From the NCBI GenBank assembly GCA_903838705.1, contig CAILZL010000018.1:1-64000 (forward strand): a DNA stretch of 64,000 nt, in the 5' to 3' direction. This document shows positions 51,840 through 60,596 of this stretch, in pieces. The position numbers and the translations under genes are program-made. This DNA is from an uncultured Pseudomonadota bacterium. Lineage in GTDB: Bacteria > Pseudomonadota > Gammaproteobacteria > Steroidobacterales > Steroidobacteraceae. Within the stretch, counting starts at the first letter, position 1, and each line of letters starts with the position of its first letter. Below the pieces are notes generated by a model. The model did no database searches, was not told where the DNA came from, and was given only the letters and a program-made list of their open reading frames with translations.

Positions 51840-53504
51840 TTACCGGGACAGATCAAAACGCAACCTGACCTTGGTCAGTTGCGATACCGGTTTGCCGTCG
51901 CGCAATGGTGGATCGAATCGCCACTGGTTCACCGCAGTCAATGCAGCCGCATCAAATATCCCTTTGGGCTGTGCATCGCTGACAGTTGCACCGGCAACCT
52001 TGCCGGTTTCATCAACAGTAAATGCGACTTCAACCCAGCCGCTTGTGCCACGGCTCCTGGCTGAATCTGGAAAAATCGGTGACACGGTTTTAATACGCTT
52101 GAGTGGCACGGCAGACTGATTGATTATCGTAGTACCTGTTGTTGCAGCAGGCTGTGCTTCAACAGCTTTTGATGTCACTGTTGCAACGCTGACGGTTGCA
52201 TCATGTTCTGACTGAGCTGGCACTGTGATTTTTTGTGCGGTTGCCGGTGTATCAGATACTTCACTTCGATTGTGGCTGCTGACCGAAGCATTACTGCCAG
52301 TGCTATTCATAGCGCTGTTCAAAATACGTTCGGCTGCGCTGAGGTTAGCTCCGGCTGAGCCCAGCTGACGCGCAGCACTCAGATAACCTTGCGCCAGGTC
52401 CAGCTGATTCTGCTCGACGGCATGACGGGTCGCTTCGATTAACAGCGTACTCAGGCTGCGTTGCGCCTGCGCGATTCCGGGGTCGGTGGCATCAAAGCGG
52501 CGCGCATCAAGTATGTTGGTACGTGCGTTATTCTCGGCAGGGGAAATCAGCCGTCCGGCATCCATGTTTGTCTGAGCCTGCGCCAGCAATGTCCGAACCT
52601 TCCTGCTCAGGTCCTGGCCCTGTGTCAGTTTCAGCCGCTCCCGCTCGCGTGCCAGCTGGCTGTCCAGAAATTTCAGGCGTGTGTTATTCGGAGAAATATC
52701 ACGTGCCTGTTCCATCACAACAACGGCTGCTTCCAGTTGTTCGGCAGTCATCGCAACTTCTGCCTGCTCCAGTAATTTGTTGGCTACATTTTCAATGCCG
52801 GCCTTTGCACGTACATTTTCTGGATCAATTGCCAATGCGCTGCGGTACAGGTCCAGCGCGCTTTCACCGGGGGGATTCAGCAATTTGCCAGATGCGAAGG
52901 CAGCATCGGCAATATCCAGTTCCTTGTTTGCAGTGCTGTTTAATCCAGCAGAGGTAATATTAAGCGCGGCAGAAGAATGTTCGTTGTTGCCCAGTCTGCT
53001 AAGACCATAAAACGCTGTACCAGCCACCACCGCAAGTGCCAGCCCCAGTCCGATATAAGTGGGCAGGTAATTCTTTTCAGAGTGACCGATATTTCGGGCA
53101 ATGGAGGCTGTGCCACTACAATTTGCACTGGCGAGTAATTCATCATGCTGATGCAGAGCTGCTTCCAGCGTCAGCCTGGTCTGTGCATGTGCCAGTGGTT
53201 TGAGCATGAAGCGATAAATATGACCGGCTGCAGCCAGTTTCATCAGTTGACCGCTTTCTTCTGATGCACCGGCTGCGACCAGAACCAGTTCAGGTAATTC
53301 TTGCAATAGCTGGATGGCGATGCGGCTAATGTCGTTACAGCAATCGCTGTCGATAATGAGGATGCCCGGACGCAGTGAATAAACACTGGAAAACATAGTC
53401 TCCAGATTATCCGCATCTACCACTTTCGTTCCGCGCGGCGCGGCGCGATGAATAATGTCCAGCAACGTTGCGTTGTTGGTCAATGCAAGAATGTGCGTCG
53501 ACAT
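51840..53504 (-). CDS. Receiver-like domain fused to membrane helix, repeats and TonB C-terminus
   Basis: A 554-residue protein with four parts. Residues 1-120 look like a response-regulator receiver: D52 (PGILIIDSDCC) and K102 (RFMLKPLAHAQ) are kept, but the usual threonine is Ala (LVAAGA) and the N-terminal acidic pair is absent, so phosphorylation is doubtful. A membrane helix spans about 147-168. Residues about 190-420 are TPR-like helical repeats (ALDLYRSALAIDPENVRAKA). The final 80 residues are a TonB C-terminal domain (SPIFPDSARSRGTSGWVEVA, ending LRFDLSR). TonB ends contact outer-membrane proteins, so this may link an inner signalling domain to the envelope. Start 53504 is preferred (GGAA upstream); 53648 or 53651 would lengthen it. 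Confidence 0.72.
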   Translation of the reverse strand: MSTHILALTNNATLLDIIHRAAPRGTKVVDADNLETMFSSVYSLRPGILIIDSDCCNDISRIAIQLLQELPELVLVAAGASEESGQLMKLAAAGHIYRFMLKPLAHAQTRLTLEAALHQHDELLASANCSGTASIARNIGHSEKNYLPTYIGLGLALAVVAGTAFYGLSRLGNNEHSSAALNITSAGLNSTANKELDIADAAFASGKLLNPPGESALDLYRSALAIDPENVRAKAGIENVANKLLEQAEVAMTAEQLEAAVVVMEQARDISPNNTRLKFLDSQLARERERLKLTQGQDLSRKVRTLLAQAQTNMDAGRLISPAENNARTNILDARRFDATDPGIAQAQRSLSTLLIEATRHAVEQNQLDLAQGYLSAARQLGSAGANLSAAERILNSAMNSTGSNASVSSHNRSEVSDTPATAQKITVPAQSEHDATVSVATVTSKAVEAQPAATTGTTIINQSAVPLKRIKTVSPIFPDSARSRGTSGWVEVAFTVDETGKVAGATVSDAQPKGIFDAAALTAVNQWRFDPPLRDGKPVSQLTKVRLRFDLSR

Positions 53505-53727
53505 ACGTGGTTCCGCATCGACATCATTACCTGAGGTGACTGCTTCATCCGTCAGATCTTCTTTGAATAATTGATGAATGGTTGCCACGGGTGCTACCCA
53601 GAAAGCCTGAATTGCGGAAGTGCAATACTTGCCAACTGAGTCCGGCATCACTACGACATGAGTCGTTGTTCATGACTCCGCAATGAGAACCAGCTCGCAA
53701 TAATCATCAATCCCTCGCCATGGTGTG

Positions 53728-54177
53728 CTATTCCAGACATACCACCAGGTGCGCTGCATGGCTGCGCCAGTTGATGGGTATAACGATGGAACGCGCGCCA
53801 TCCGGCAGCACAACCTGATCCGCGTGACCGGTCGTAACCTGAGGTACGGAGATCATGAAGTCCGTACCGTAGTCGCGGCGTGCATTACCGGAAATGGTGT
53901 TGGCAACTTCACCTACCAGATCAGCCATGTTTTCTTCGGTGAGTTCAGTTTCGCCCATACGCATCAGCAGCACTGTCAGCATGGAACGGGATGCGGTGAA
54001 GTAAACCACTCCTCGCCGTTTGCCGGCAATGTTTATCATGCCGGTAAATTCGTGAACAGTAGGTTTGCCGTTGTCGACAAGATACGGAGAGCCCACAGAA
54101 GCTGGCTGATGGCCGATCGTTTCAAAATAACGTGTCGTGCCTTCAACGAAGGTAGCCAGCTCCGCGTCGGACATCAT
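53728..54177 (-). CDS. cheX: CheX-family chemotaxis phosphatase-like protein
   Basis: A 149-residue CheC/CheX-type protein. The active helix motif is ENMADLVGEVANTISGNAR, with the E-x-x-N residues that attack phospho-CheY. An N-terminal helix and the central sheet (RRGVVYFTASRSMLTVLL) are as in CheX. It should dephosphorylate the CheY-like protein encoded just upstream; the two genes overlap by four bases (ATGA). No CheW, CheB, CheR or methyl-accepting receptor gene is nearby, so its role may lie outside classic chemotaxis. Confidence 0.85.
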   Translation of the reverse strand: MMSDAELATFVEGTTRYFETIGHQPASVGSPYLVDNGKPTVHEFTGMINIAGKRRGVVYFTASRSMLTVLLMRMGETELTEENMADLVGEVANTISGNARRDYGTDFMISVPQVTTGHADQVVLPDGARSIVIPINWRSHAAHLVVCLE

Positions 54178-54587
54178 TGCGCACCCCGGAGCAGTTCTTC
54201 GAGTGCTTCGGTTAACTGCCAGTCGGAAAAGGGTTTGCAGAGGAATCCATTCGCTCCACTTTTCAGCGCCTCAATGGCAGTGGCTTTGTCTGACAGTGCA
54301 GAGATCACCAGAATCAGAACATCCGGCTTGATCTGTACCAGTTTCTTCACGCATTCAATCCCGTCCATTTCCGGCATGGTGATGTCCATGGTGACCACAT
54401 CTACCGGCTGTCTGGTGAATGTCTCAACTGCAATACGGCCATTGGCGGCGCTTGCCACCACTTCCAGTCGATCAATGTTCAGTTCACGCTCTATCTTGCG
54501 ACGGATGATGTTCGAGTCATCGCAGATCATCATGGTAAATCTGCGTGATATGTCTTTGCTGGTGGATGCAGTAGTAACAACTGACAT
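54174..54587 (-). CDS. cheY: CheY-like single-domain response regulator
   Basis: A 137-residue receiver. Acidic pair D23/D24 (MMICDDSNIIRR), phospho-acceptor D68 (VVTMDITMPEMDG), the S/T position in VLILVISALSDKAT and a lysine in NGFLCKPFSD are all present. No output domain is attached. It should be phosphorylated by the upstream CheA-like kinase and reset by the downstream CheX. It starts 24 bases after the kinase stop and overlaps cheX. Its target (flagellar motor, pilus or enzyme) is not shown by the window. Confidence 0.9.
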   Translation of the reverse strand: MSVVTTASTSKDISRRFTMMICDDSNIIRRKIERELNIDRLEVVASAANGRIAVETFTRQPVDVVTMDITMPEMDGIECVKKLVQIKPDVLILVISALSDKATAIEALKSGANGFLCKPFSDWQLTEALEELLRGAQ

Positions 54588-54611
54588 GATTAACTCATCC
54601 TGTTGTGAAAA

Positions 54612-56855
54612 TTATGCTGCTACTGCCTTCGAGGGCGCCGGTAACCAGATCTTGAAGCGGGTGAAACGTCCTCTTGCGGTAGACATACCGACCCGGCCAT
54701 TGTGTTCAGCAACCAGTGAGCGCACCAGATCCATACCGGCACCCCGGCCCGCATCGCTGGTAACGGTATCTGAGGTGGAAAAACCAGGACGGAAGATCAG
54801 TGACATGGTCTGACGTGCGTCCATCAGCGCTGCCTGTGCTCTGGTCACCAGCCCGTGTTCGATAGCTGCCTGTTTGATGCGATCCAGTTGCAGACCGCAG
54901 CCATCATCCTGCACCACCAGCTCCACACCCTGATCGCCGTGATCAACAAATTCGATGCTCAGTTGTCCTGTTTCCGGTTTGCTGGCCGACAGACGATCAA
55001 CAGGCGTCTCGATGCCATGTGCCACCGCATTACGTACCAGTTGAATGGCAATGTCCTTGACTGTACGCCGATAAACTTCCGGGACACTTTCCAGACCATT
55101 ACACTCCAGTTCAACCTGTTTGATGCAGTTGTCCGCCACCTTCTGCGCGAGACTTTCCAGAGTGTGCTTCAGACCTGTACCACTCATGAGTGCTTCCAGT
55201 GCGGCCGGGCCTTCACTGCGATCATCGCTTTGACTGCTGGATTGCAGTTCATCCAGCTGCTCCTGGTCAGCTTGCACCTGAGTATTTCCGCTATCAGCCG
55301 TGGTATTGCGGCCTGAAATGGCATGATGCAGGTCGGTCAGCCGGCTCAGCATTTCCCGTACCTGATTCATGTGGTTGAACAGATCATCCAGTTTGACCAC
55401 CAGCGGCAGGAAATCATTGCCGGAAAGTGCCTCGCGATCCTTGATGTCAGCCAGTGAGTCTTCAAACGCATGCGCACGTTGATCGACTGTTTTGAGGCCC
55501 AGTGCAGAGGCTTCACCTTTCACTGCATGAATCTGCCGGTACATGCTGGAAATCTTGATGCGGAAATCGGCTTCTTCGCGCGCTGGTTCGCGCAGTATGG
55601 TGTTGATCATCCGCAGTGAAGTATCCGCGTCTGACAGGAAGTTGGTCAGACTGACCGGATCAACATGCAGGATGCGCAGCAGCAGATCAAGCTGGGCTTG
55701 AGACTTTTCCTGAGATTCCTGAAGCTCTTTGGCCAGCATCACACGCTTGGTGACATCAGTAACGGTGACCAGCAGATGTGAAAGCTGTCCACCGGATTTG
55801 ACCCGGTTGAAATCAAATTCAAGATAGTGCGTGTCAAAGCCGCCGGCCTGATTGTCGAAATTCACTTCCACTTCATTCAGCGGATTGATGGATTTCACCA
55901 GTTTTTCATTGACGCGTTCGCCCCACAGCAGCTCGACATAGTCCTGTGCGGTCTTGAGAGTTTTTTCTGGAACCAGCGGCCGCAGCAAATCTTCAAAGCT
56001 CATGTCATCGAAGCTGTCTCTCCTGAACATGTGGGACAGGGCTTTGGAACGCTCATGGCCAATTTGCTGATTGCGATCCAGCAGAAACAATCCTTCATTC
56101 ACCGTACCCAGAATGTCTGTTGTTTCCTTTCGGGTTTCACCTGTCTGTACATCTTCATTTCGCATGGTGCTGCCCAGATAGAACAGGATGCCCAGAAAGC
56201 TGCCCAGAGTAAGGATGATGGTGGTGGTCTGTACAAGACGGAGTGTATGCACCCGTGCATTCAGTTCTGATTCCAGTTCATCTGCGACAGACTTGAATGC
56301 AGCACTTAATTCAGCACTGGCGGCAGTTTCAACAGTCTCCAGATCAGCCAGAGCCAGCGCCAGTCGCTGACCACGTTCATTCAGTGTGATAGTGCCGTTG
56401 GCCTCATTCTTATAGGGATCGCCGCTCAGTCTCAGTACGGTATCCAGCTTTGTCTTGTAAGCGCTCCAGTTCTTCATTGCGGTGTTCAGAACGCCGGCAG
56501 AGGGTTCCTTAAGTAACGCTGCATACTGATAGCTGCGATTCTGGTCATCGATAAAACTGCCATCATTGGCAAGACTGCTCAATGTCTGATCAATGCGGGT
56601 AACGGCTGTACGCAGGCTGTTGAATGAATCGGTAATGGACTCATGTGTTTTCAGTCGTGCAGCCATGGTATGGCTGTGCGCAAGAATCAATTCAGACTGT
56701 ATCTGTTGCCGTGCGAGAAATCGGGTGCCTGAAAGATCGCTGCTCAGCAGGTTGGCCATGAACATGTTGAAGCCCAGCACAACGCCGATCAGCAGTGTGA
56801 AACCAAACAGTCCGAGAGCGATGGGTTTGTAACGGCCAAGATCCAGAAAGTTCAT
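54612..56855 (-). CDS. Membrane-bound CheA-like histidine kinase with Hpt domain
   Basis: A 747-residue kinase. TM1 (about 10-35) and TM2 (about 207-228) flank a periplasmic helical sensor of about 170 residues. A PAS-like domain follows (about 245-370), then a coiled coil and an Hpt domain with H443 (YRQIHAVKGEASALG). The ATPase domain is of the CheA class: RNAVAHGIE (608-616), QDDGCGL and GFSTSDTVTSDAGRGAGMDL (the CheA G2 box). The CheW-binding P5 domain is missing, so the protein senses directly rather than through receptors. GGGGACCGAA precedes the ATG. It is the first gene of the cheY/cheX/TonB-type cluster. Confidence 0.85.
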   Translation of the reverse strand: MNFLDLGRYKPIALGLFGFTLLIGVVLGFNMFMANLLSSDLSGTRFLARQQIQSELILAHSHTMAARLKTHESITDSFNSLRTAVTRIDQTLSSLANDGSFIDDQNRSYQYAALLKEPSAGVLNTAMKNWSAYKTKLDTVLRLSGDPYKNEANGTITLNERGQRLALALADLETVETAASAELSAAFKSVADELESELNARVHTLRLVQTTTIILTLGSFLGILFYLGSTMRNEDVQTGETRKETTDILGTVNEGLFLLDRNQQIGHERSKALSHMFRRDSFDDMSFEDLLRPLVPEKTLKTAQDYVELLWGERVNEKLVKSINPLNEVEVNFDNQAGGFDTHYLEFDFNRVKSGGQLSHLLVTVTDVTKRVMLAKELQESQEKSQAQLDLLLRILHVDPVSLTNFLSDADTSLRMINTILREPAREEADFRIKISSMYRQIHAVKGEASALGLKTVDQRAHAFEDSLADIKDREALSGNDFLPLVVKLDDLFNHMNQVREMLSRLTDLHHAISGRNTTADSGNTQVQADQEQLDELQSSSQSDDRSEGPAALEALMSGTGLKHTLESLAQKVADNCIKQVELECNGLESVPEVYRRTVKDIAIQLVRNAVAHGIETPVDRLSASKPETGQLSIEFVDHGDQGVELVVQDDGCGLQLDRIKQAAIEHGLVTRAQAALMDARQTMSLIFRPGFSTSDTVTSDAGRGAGMDLVRSLVAEHNGRVGMSTARGRFTRFKIWLPAPSKAVAA

Positions 56856-56894
56856 TTCGGTCCCCGCAGGTCATGACAGATTCCGCATTCATGT

Positions 56895-56911
56895 CCACGT
56901 GGTCAACGTGG
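56895..56911. promoter_or_regulatory. Palindrome upstream of the CheA-like kinase gene
   Basis: CCACGT-GGTCA-ACGTGG, two perfect 6-base arms, 40 bases before the kinase start in a 246-base gap that should hold the promoter of the cluster. The rest of the gap shows no clear -35/-10 pair. Confidence 0.3.
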
Positions 56912-57101
56912 CGACCCGGTTAAAATGAATGCTGATGCGTCAACCTGTCAAATTCGACTTGTCTCGTGTTAATTTTTTCACAAATCCCTGCTGCGAATCG
57001 GCGACATGGTGCGCCATCCTCTGGTTCGAAAGTTTGACCCAATTCAAGGTTTGAGGTCATGGAACCCGAAGCATATGCAGCCGTCTGCTGCGGGCTTTCA
57101 G

Positions 57102-58076
57102 TCAGAGCCAGCCACGACGCTTGAAGTAGATATAAATACCAAGTATCGAGCCGAACATCAGCGACAGTGCGAATGGATAACCGAACCACCATGCCAGTTC
57201 AGGCATGTGCACAAAGTTCATTCCGTAAATGCTGGCGATGAGGGTGGGTGGCATGAACATCACGGCAGCCACCGAGAAAATCTTGATGATGTTGTTCTGT
57301 TCCAGATTGATCAGACCGAGCGTTGCTTCCAGCAGGAAAGAAACCTTGCTGCCCAGAAAGCTTGAATGGTCGGAAAGCGCGGCGGCATCAGTGGCAATGG
57401 AACGGAAGCGGCTGCGCTGTTCGTCATTCATGTAGACAGTGCCCGATTGCTGCAGGAATACCAGCATGCGGGCAAGGCTCACCAGACTTTCACGTGCTTT
57501 TGAATTCAACTCACCGTTGAACCCGATGCGTTCAAGCAGCCCGCGCAGGTCGCGTTTGGTTTTTTGTTTGTCCTGATCCAGCTGGAAGATGCTGCCGGAA
57601 ACCGCATCAAGATCGTTGCCGATGCGCTCCAGCGTGTCGGCGATACGTTCGGTAAGCGCTTCGATCAGTCCTGCCAGAATAACTACGGGTGAATTGCAGG
57701 CGGTCGGATGCCGCTCTGCATACGAAATGAAATTCCGGAAGGGGCGGGTATCAATGTAGCGATTGGTAATCAGTCGCTCATTGCTGAGAATGAAAGTTAC
57801 CGCAGTGCTTTCGGGACGTGCTGTATCCAGTTTTGCAGCCACCGTGGCCGTCATGAACAGCCGGCCATCTTCTTCATAGAGCCGGTTGGAGGTTTCGATC
57901 TCGCGCATTTCCTCGCGGGATGGAATCTCGATGCCCAGCTCCTGTTCGATGGTGCGCTCTTCCTCAAGACTTGGCTCAAGGAGGTCTATCCATACGGTAT
58001 GGTCTGGTATGCGCTGAATCCCCTTGGCGTCAGCACGTGCCAAGCCGCGCGCGTGAGCGATGTAGGTGTTCAGCAT
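57102..58076 (-). CDS. corA: CorA-type magnesium transporter
   Basis: A 324-residue inner-membrane channel. The large cytoplasmic domain (1-260) is followed by two membrane helices with the signature GMN between them (SIYGMNFVHMPEL), and the chain ends FKRRGWL after TM2, the classic basic C-terminus. It forms a pentamer that admits Mg2+ (also Co2+/Ni2+). It begins MLNTYIAHARGLARADAKGI, and EQELGIEIPSREEMREIETS is typical of CorA. It starts 6 bases after the dsbA stop, so the two are co-transcribed. Confidence 0.95.
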   Translation of the reverse strand: MLNTYIAHARGLARADAKGIQRIPDHTVWIDLLEPSLEEERTIEQELGIEIPSREEMREIETSNRLYEEDGRLFMTATVAAKLDTARPESTAVTFILSNERLITNRYIDTRPFRNFISYAERHPTACNSPVVILAGLIEALTERIADTLERIGNDLDAVSGSIFQLDQDKQKTKRDLRGLLERIGFNGELNSKARESLVSLARMLVFLQQSGTVYMNDEQRSRFRSIATDAAALSDHSSFLGSKVSFLLEATLGLINLEQNNIIKIFSVAAVMFMPPTLIASIYGMNFVHMPELAWWFGYPFALSLMFGSILGIYIYFKRRGWL

Positions 58077-58082
58077 GGCAGA

Positions 58083-58931
58083 TCAGGCACCATGCTCGCC
58101 GGCGGCGAGCTCGTTGATGAGGGAGATCAGTTGTTCATGACCGCCCGCCTGACCAACGTCGGTAACATATTTACCGTTGATGATTATCAGCGGCACTGAT
58201 TCCACCTTGTAACGCAGGCCCAGCGTTTCAGCGCGTTTCAGGCTAGTTTCAACTGCGAATGAAGCAAATGCTTTCTGGAATTCAGCCTGACTGACGCCAT
58301 GGCTGCTAAAGAATTTCTGAATCTGTTCCGGTTCCTGCAACGGGTCATTATTGACCTGTATTTCGTGAAAGATGGCCGTGTGCAGCGCATCAAGTTTGCC
58401 CAGCTGTTCGGCGGTGTAGAACACCCGGGCGTGGTTGCGGTGTGGTACACCCCACATCACAGGCATTCTCACAAAACTCACATAGGGAGCTTTGCCGTTC
58501 TTGCGCCATGTTTCAAGAAAAGGATCAAGCGCATTGCAGTGCGGGCAGCCATACCAGAACACTTCCATTACTTCGACCTGTCCGGGCGCAGCCGATGTGG
58601 GCTGTGCTGGAACCAGTCGCTTATAGTTCACGCCTTCCTTCCAGCGTGATGAAGTGGGTGCAGGGGTGGTGCTGGTTTTCAGCGCCAGTGCTGTATCGCT
58701 TTCGTCGGGGGCAGTGGTGGAAGTGTTAGTGCCAAATTCGGATAGTTGCTCGGCGGGCTGTTCCGTTGGCGTTTCTGAAGTGGTTGATGTGACGCTGGTT
58801 GCGGCTTCCTGTACAACAGTGGACGCTGCGGTCGGCGCACTGCCCGGGCTTGCAGGGTTGTGGCTGCTGCCACATGAAACGAGCGTCACTGCAAGTGCCA
58901 GACTCAGGATCGTTACGGCAATGCGCTTCAT
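58083..58931 (-). CDS. dsbA: Thiol:disulfide interchange protein DsbA, lipoprotein form
   Basis: A 282-residue DsbA-like oxidoreductase. The N-terminus is a lipoprotein signal (MKRIAVTILSLALAVTLVSC, lipobox LVSC, with Gly-Ser after the cysteine, thus probably outer-membrane sorted). A Ser/Thr/Pro/Ala-rich linker of about 70 residues precedes the thioredoxin domain with active site CPHC (VFWYGCPHCNALD) and cis-proline VPLIIING. It puts disulfides into exported proteins. E. coli DsbA is free in the periplasm; an anchored form with a long tether is less usual. It is between cytochrome c4 and corA; the neighbours cc4 and engB are the usual DsbA context. Confidence 0.92.
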   Translation of the reverse strand: MKRIAVTILSLALAVTLVSCGSSHNPASPGSAPTAASTVVQEAATSVTSTTSETPTEQPAEQLSEFGTNTSTTAPDESDTALALKTSTTPAPTSSRWKEGVNYKRLVPAQPTSAAPGQVEVMEVFWYGCPHCNALDPFLETWRKNGKAPYVSFVRMPVMWGVPHRNHARVFYTAEQLGKLDALHTAIFHEIQVNNDPLQEPEQIQKFFSSHGVSQAEFQKAFASFAVETSLKRAETLGLRYKVESVPLIIINGKYVTDVGQAGGHEQLISLINELAAGEHGA

Positions 58932-59021
58932 GTTGAGCTCCGGTGGGACGTGCAGTACTCGTAATGCGTGACAGTTAAACCGTCTGAAATCTGGCTCAGC
59001 AACCTGTTGCTGATTTCAACC

Positions 59022-59051
59022 AGAAACAGCAGGCCGCCGGATAGCAGCCTG
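59022..59051 (-). terminator. Weak terminator after cytochrome c4
   Basis: On the minus strand CAGGCTGC pairs with GCGGCCTG (one G-T pair) around a 6-base loop and is followed by CTGTTTCT. The T-tract is poor. Confidence 0.45.
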
Positions 59052-59063
59052 CCTGATGCAAGC

Positions 59064-59702
59064 CTAGCGCAAACCCTGAATGTATTGAGCCACTGCATCA
59101 ATCTGTGCGTCAGTCATCTTGGCAGCGATGCTGCGCATCATCTCGTTCTGGTCAGTCTTGCGCTCACCCTTGCGATACGCCTGCAGCTGAGTGACCACCT
59201 GAGTGGCGTGCTGGCTGCGGATCGACGGGAAAGGTGCAGCAGGATTACCGCGGCCATCGGGACCATGGCAGGCGAGGCAGGCAGGAATCTTGTTGTTCGC
59301 TACACCGCCGCGATAGATTTGCTGGCCCAGTTCCACTTTGGATTTTGCGCCTTCCTGACCCTTGATCTTCTGGCTTGAGTAGTAGGCTGCGACGTCTTCA
59401 ATTTCCTTGTCGGTCAGGGTCATCGCAATCGGTGACATCAGCGCATTGCTGCGTTGACCGGCCTTGAAAGCCTTGATCTGTTTGATGATGTAGCTTTCGT
59501 GTTGTCCGGCAAGGCTAGGCCATTCCGGGTTGACGCTGTTGCCGTCCAGACTGTGACAGGCGATACAGACTGACGAGGCCTTGGACATACCGGCCTGTGC
59601 ATCGCCTGCAGCGGTGGCCGCATTTCCCATCAAGGTCAACATAAAACCAGCAGCCAGCATTCCACGTACCACTGTCAGGTTCATAAACAGGCCAGACTTC
59701 AT
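59064..59702 (-). CDS. Dihaem cytochrome c4
   Basis: A 212-residue periplasmic cytochrome. A signal peptide (MKSGLFMNLTVVRGMLAAGF, cleavage near AATAA) leads to two similar class I haem domains with CIACH (about residue 45) and CLACH (about 145). The axial methionines are likely in SNALMSPIAM and NEMMRSIAAKM. Cytochrome c4 passes electrons to terminal oxidases. ATG 59702 has TTGGAG seven bases before it; a longer frame extends upstream but lacks a signal-like start. It is divergent from engB, the usual neighbour in gammaproteobacteria. Confidence 0.93.
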   Translation of the reverse strand: MKSGLFMNLTVVRGMLAAGFMLTLMGNAATAAGDAQAGMSKASSVCIACHSLDGNSVNPEWPSLAGQHESYIIKQIKAFKAGQRSNALMSPIAMTLTDKEIEDVAAYYSSQKIKGQEGAKSKVELGQQIYRGGVANNKIPACLACHGPDGRGNPAAPFPSIRSQHATQVVTQLQAYRKGERKTDQNEMMRSIAAKMTDAQIDAVAQYIQGLR

Positions 59703-59860
59703 CGACAACTCCAATGCTGAATCCAGATACCAGCTGGCGCTTGTGGACGCAAAAGCTGGCGCTAAAGGCGCGTAATTGTACACTAGCGAAATAAATTGGT
59801 AGTCAGGAATCCATGTGATGGGCTCCCGGGGGCTGACCCGGGGTGTCCATTGCCACCGTC

Positions 59861-60448
59861 ATGTCCTATTACACTCGTGTCGAATATCTGCTCGGTGCCT
59901 GGCAGGCTGCGCAATTCCCTGATGATCAGGGGGTTGAGGTGGCCTTTGCCGGCCGTTCCAACAGTGGCAAGTCCAGCGCCATCAATGCAATCACCGGACG
60001 GATCGCCCTAGCCCGTACCAGTAAGACTCCGGGACGCACCCAGTTAATCAACTTTTTCAGCATGCAGCCCCACCAGCGGCTGGTGGACTTGCCCGGCTAT
60101 GGTTTTGCCAAGGTGCCGCCGGCCATGCAGCAGCACTGGCATGAGCTGATGGTCAGTTATTTTGAACAACGGCAATCCCTGACGGGTCTGGTGATCCTGA
60201 TGGATTCACGCCACCCGCTCAAGGACACCGATTTGCAAATGCTTGAGTGGGCGCAACAACGCCAGTTGCGCTGCCATATCTTGCTGAGCAAGGCTGACAA
60301 GCTGACTCAATCCGAGGGTATGAAGGTTATGCGGGAAGTGCGCAATGCCGTGGGTGAGACGGCAACAGCGCAACTGTTTTCAGCCACGACCCGTCGCGGC
60401 GTGGATGAGGCGCGGCGTTTCCTGGATGACTGCCTGAAAGTAAAATGA
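59861..60448 (+). CDS. engB: Ribosome-biogenesis GTPase EngB (YihA/YsxC)
   Basis: A 195-residue small GTPase. G1 is AFAGRSNSGKSSAINAITG, the G2 threonine lies in SKTPGRTQLINFF, G3 is VDLPGYGFAKV and G4 is LLSKADKL. It helps late assembly of the 50S subunit. ATG 59861 (MSYYTRVEYLLGAW) gives the family's usual spacing to G1; GTG 59843 would add six residues. Neither has a strong ribosome-binding site. It converges on the small-RNA/barrel/polA side and is divergent from cytochrome c4 across about 160 bases. Confidence 0.93.
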   Translation: MSYYTRVEYLLGAWQAAQFPDDQGVEVAFAGRSNSGKSSAINAITGRIALARTSKTPGRTQLINFFSMQPHQRLVDLPGYGFAKVPPAMQQHWHELMVSYFEQRQSLTGLVILMDSRHPLKDTDLQMLEWAQQRQLRCHILLSKADKLTQSEGMKVMREVRNAVGETATAQLFSATTRRGVDEARRFLDDCLKVK

Positions 60449-60480
60449 CTCTGCCCGGATAAAGTGTTGTTTGCAGCCAT

Positions 60481-60590
60481 AAAAAACCCCGAAGGCAGAA
60501 CCTCCGGGGTTAAGCAAGAACCCGGCATGGGGACACCGGGCAATCCATTTGCCTTGGGAGCAGGCTGAATGGATGCGTCTCGGGAGACGT
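60481..60590 (-). ncRNA. Candidate small RNA in the polA-engB interval (Spot 42/ErsA position)
   Basis: A predicted RNA of about 110 bases on the minus strand. A sigma-E-type promoter sits just upstream. The 3' end is an intrinsic terminator: AACCCCGGAGG pairs with CCTTCGGGGTT (one mismatch) followed by TTTTTT at 60486-60481. Internal pairings are CGTCT/AGACG near the 5' end, ATCCATT/AATGGAT enclosing GCCT/AGGC, and CCCGG/CCGGG. Single-stranded C-rich runs (TCCC, TCCCC) could be seed regions. E. coli Spot 42 (spf) and Pseudomonas ErsA lie between polA and engB in this orientation, and ErsA is transcribed by the AlgU (sigma-22) class. Position and promoter are seen; function is inferred. Confidence 0.6.
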
Positions 60591-60596
60591 ACCATT

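Noticed and set aside
53725-54813. Plus-strand 362-codon open frame over cheX and cheY
   Set aside because: It is antisense to two genes with clear motifs and four-base coupling.
60513-60590. Reading the polA-engB RNA as Spot 42 or 6S RNA by sequence
   Set aside because: No primary sequence match to either could be seen; only position, orientation and promoter class agree, so it is called a candidate without a name.
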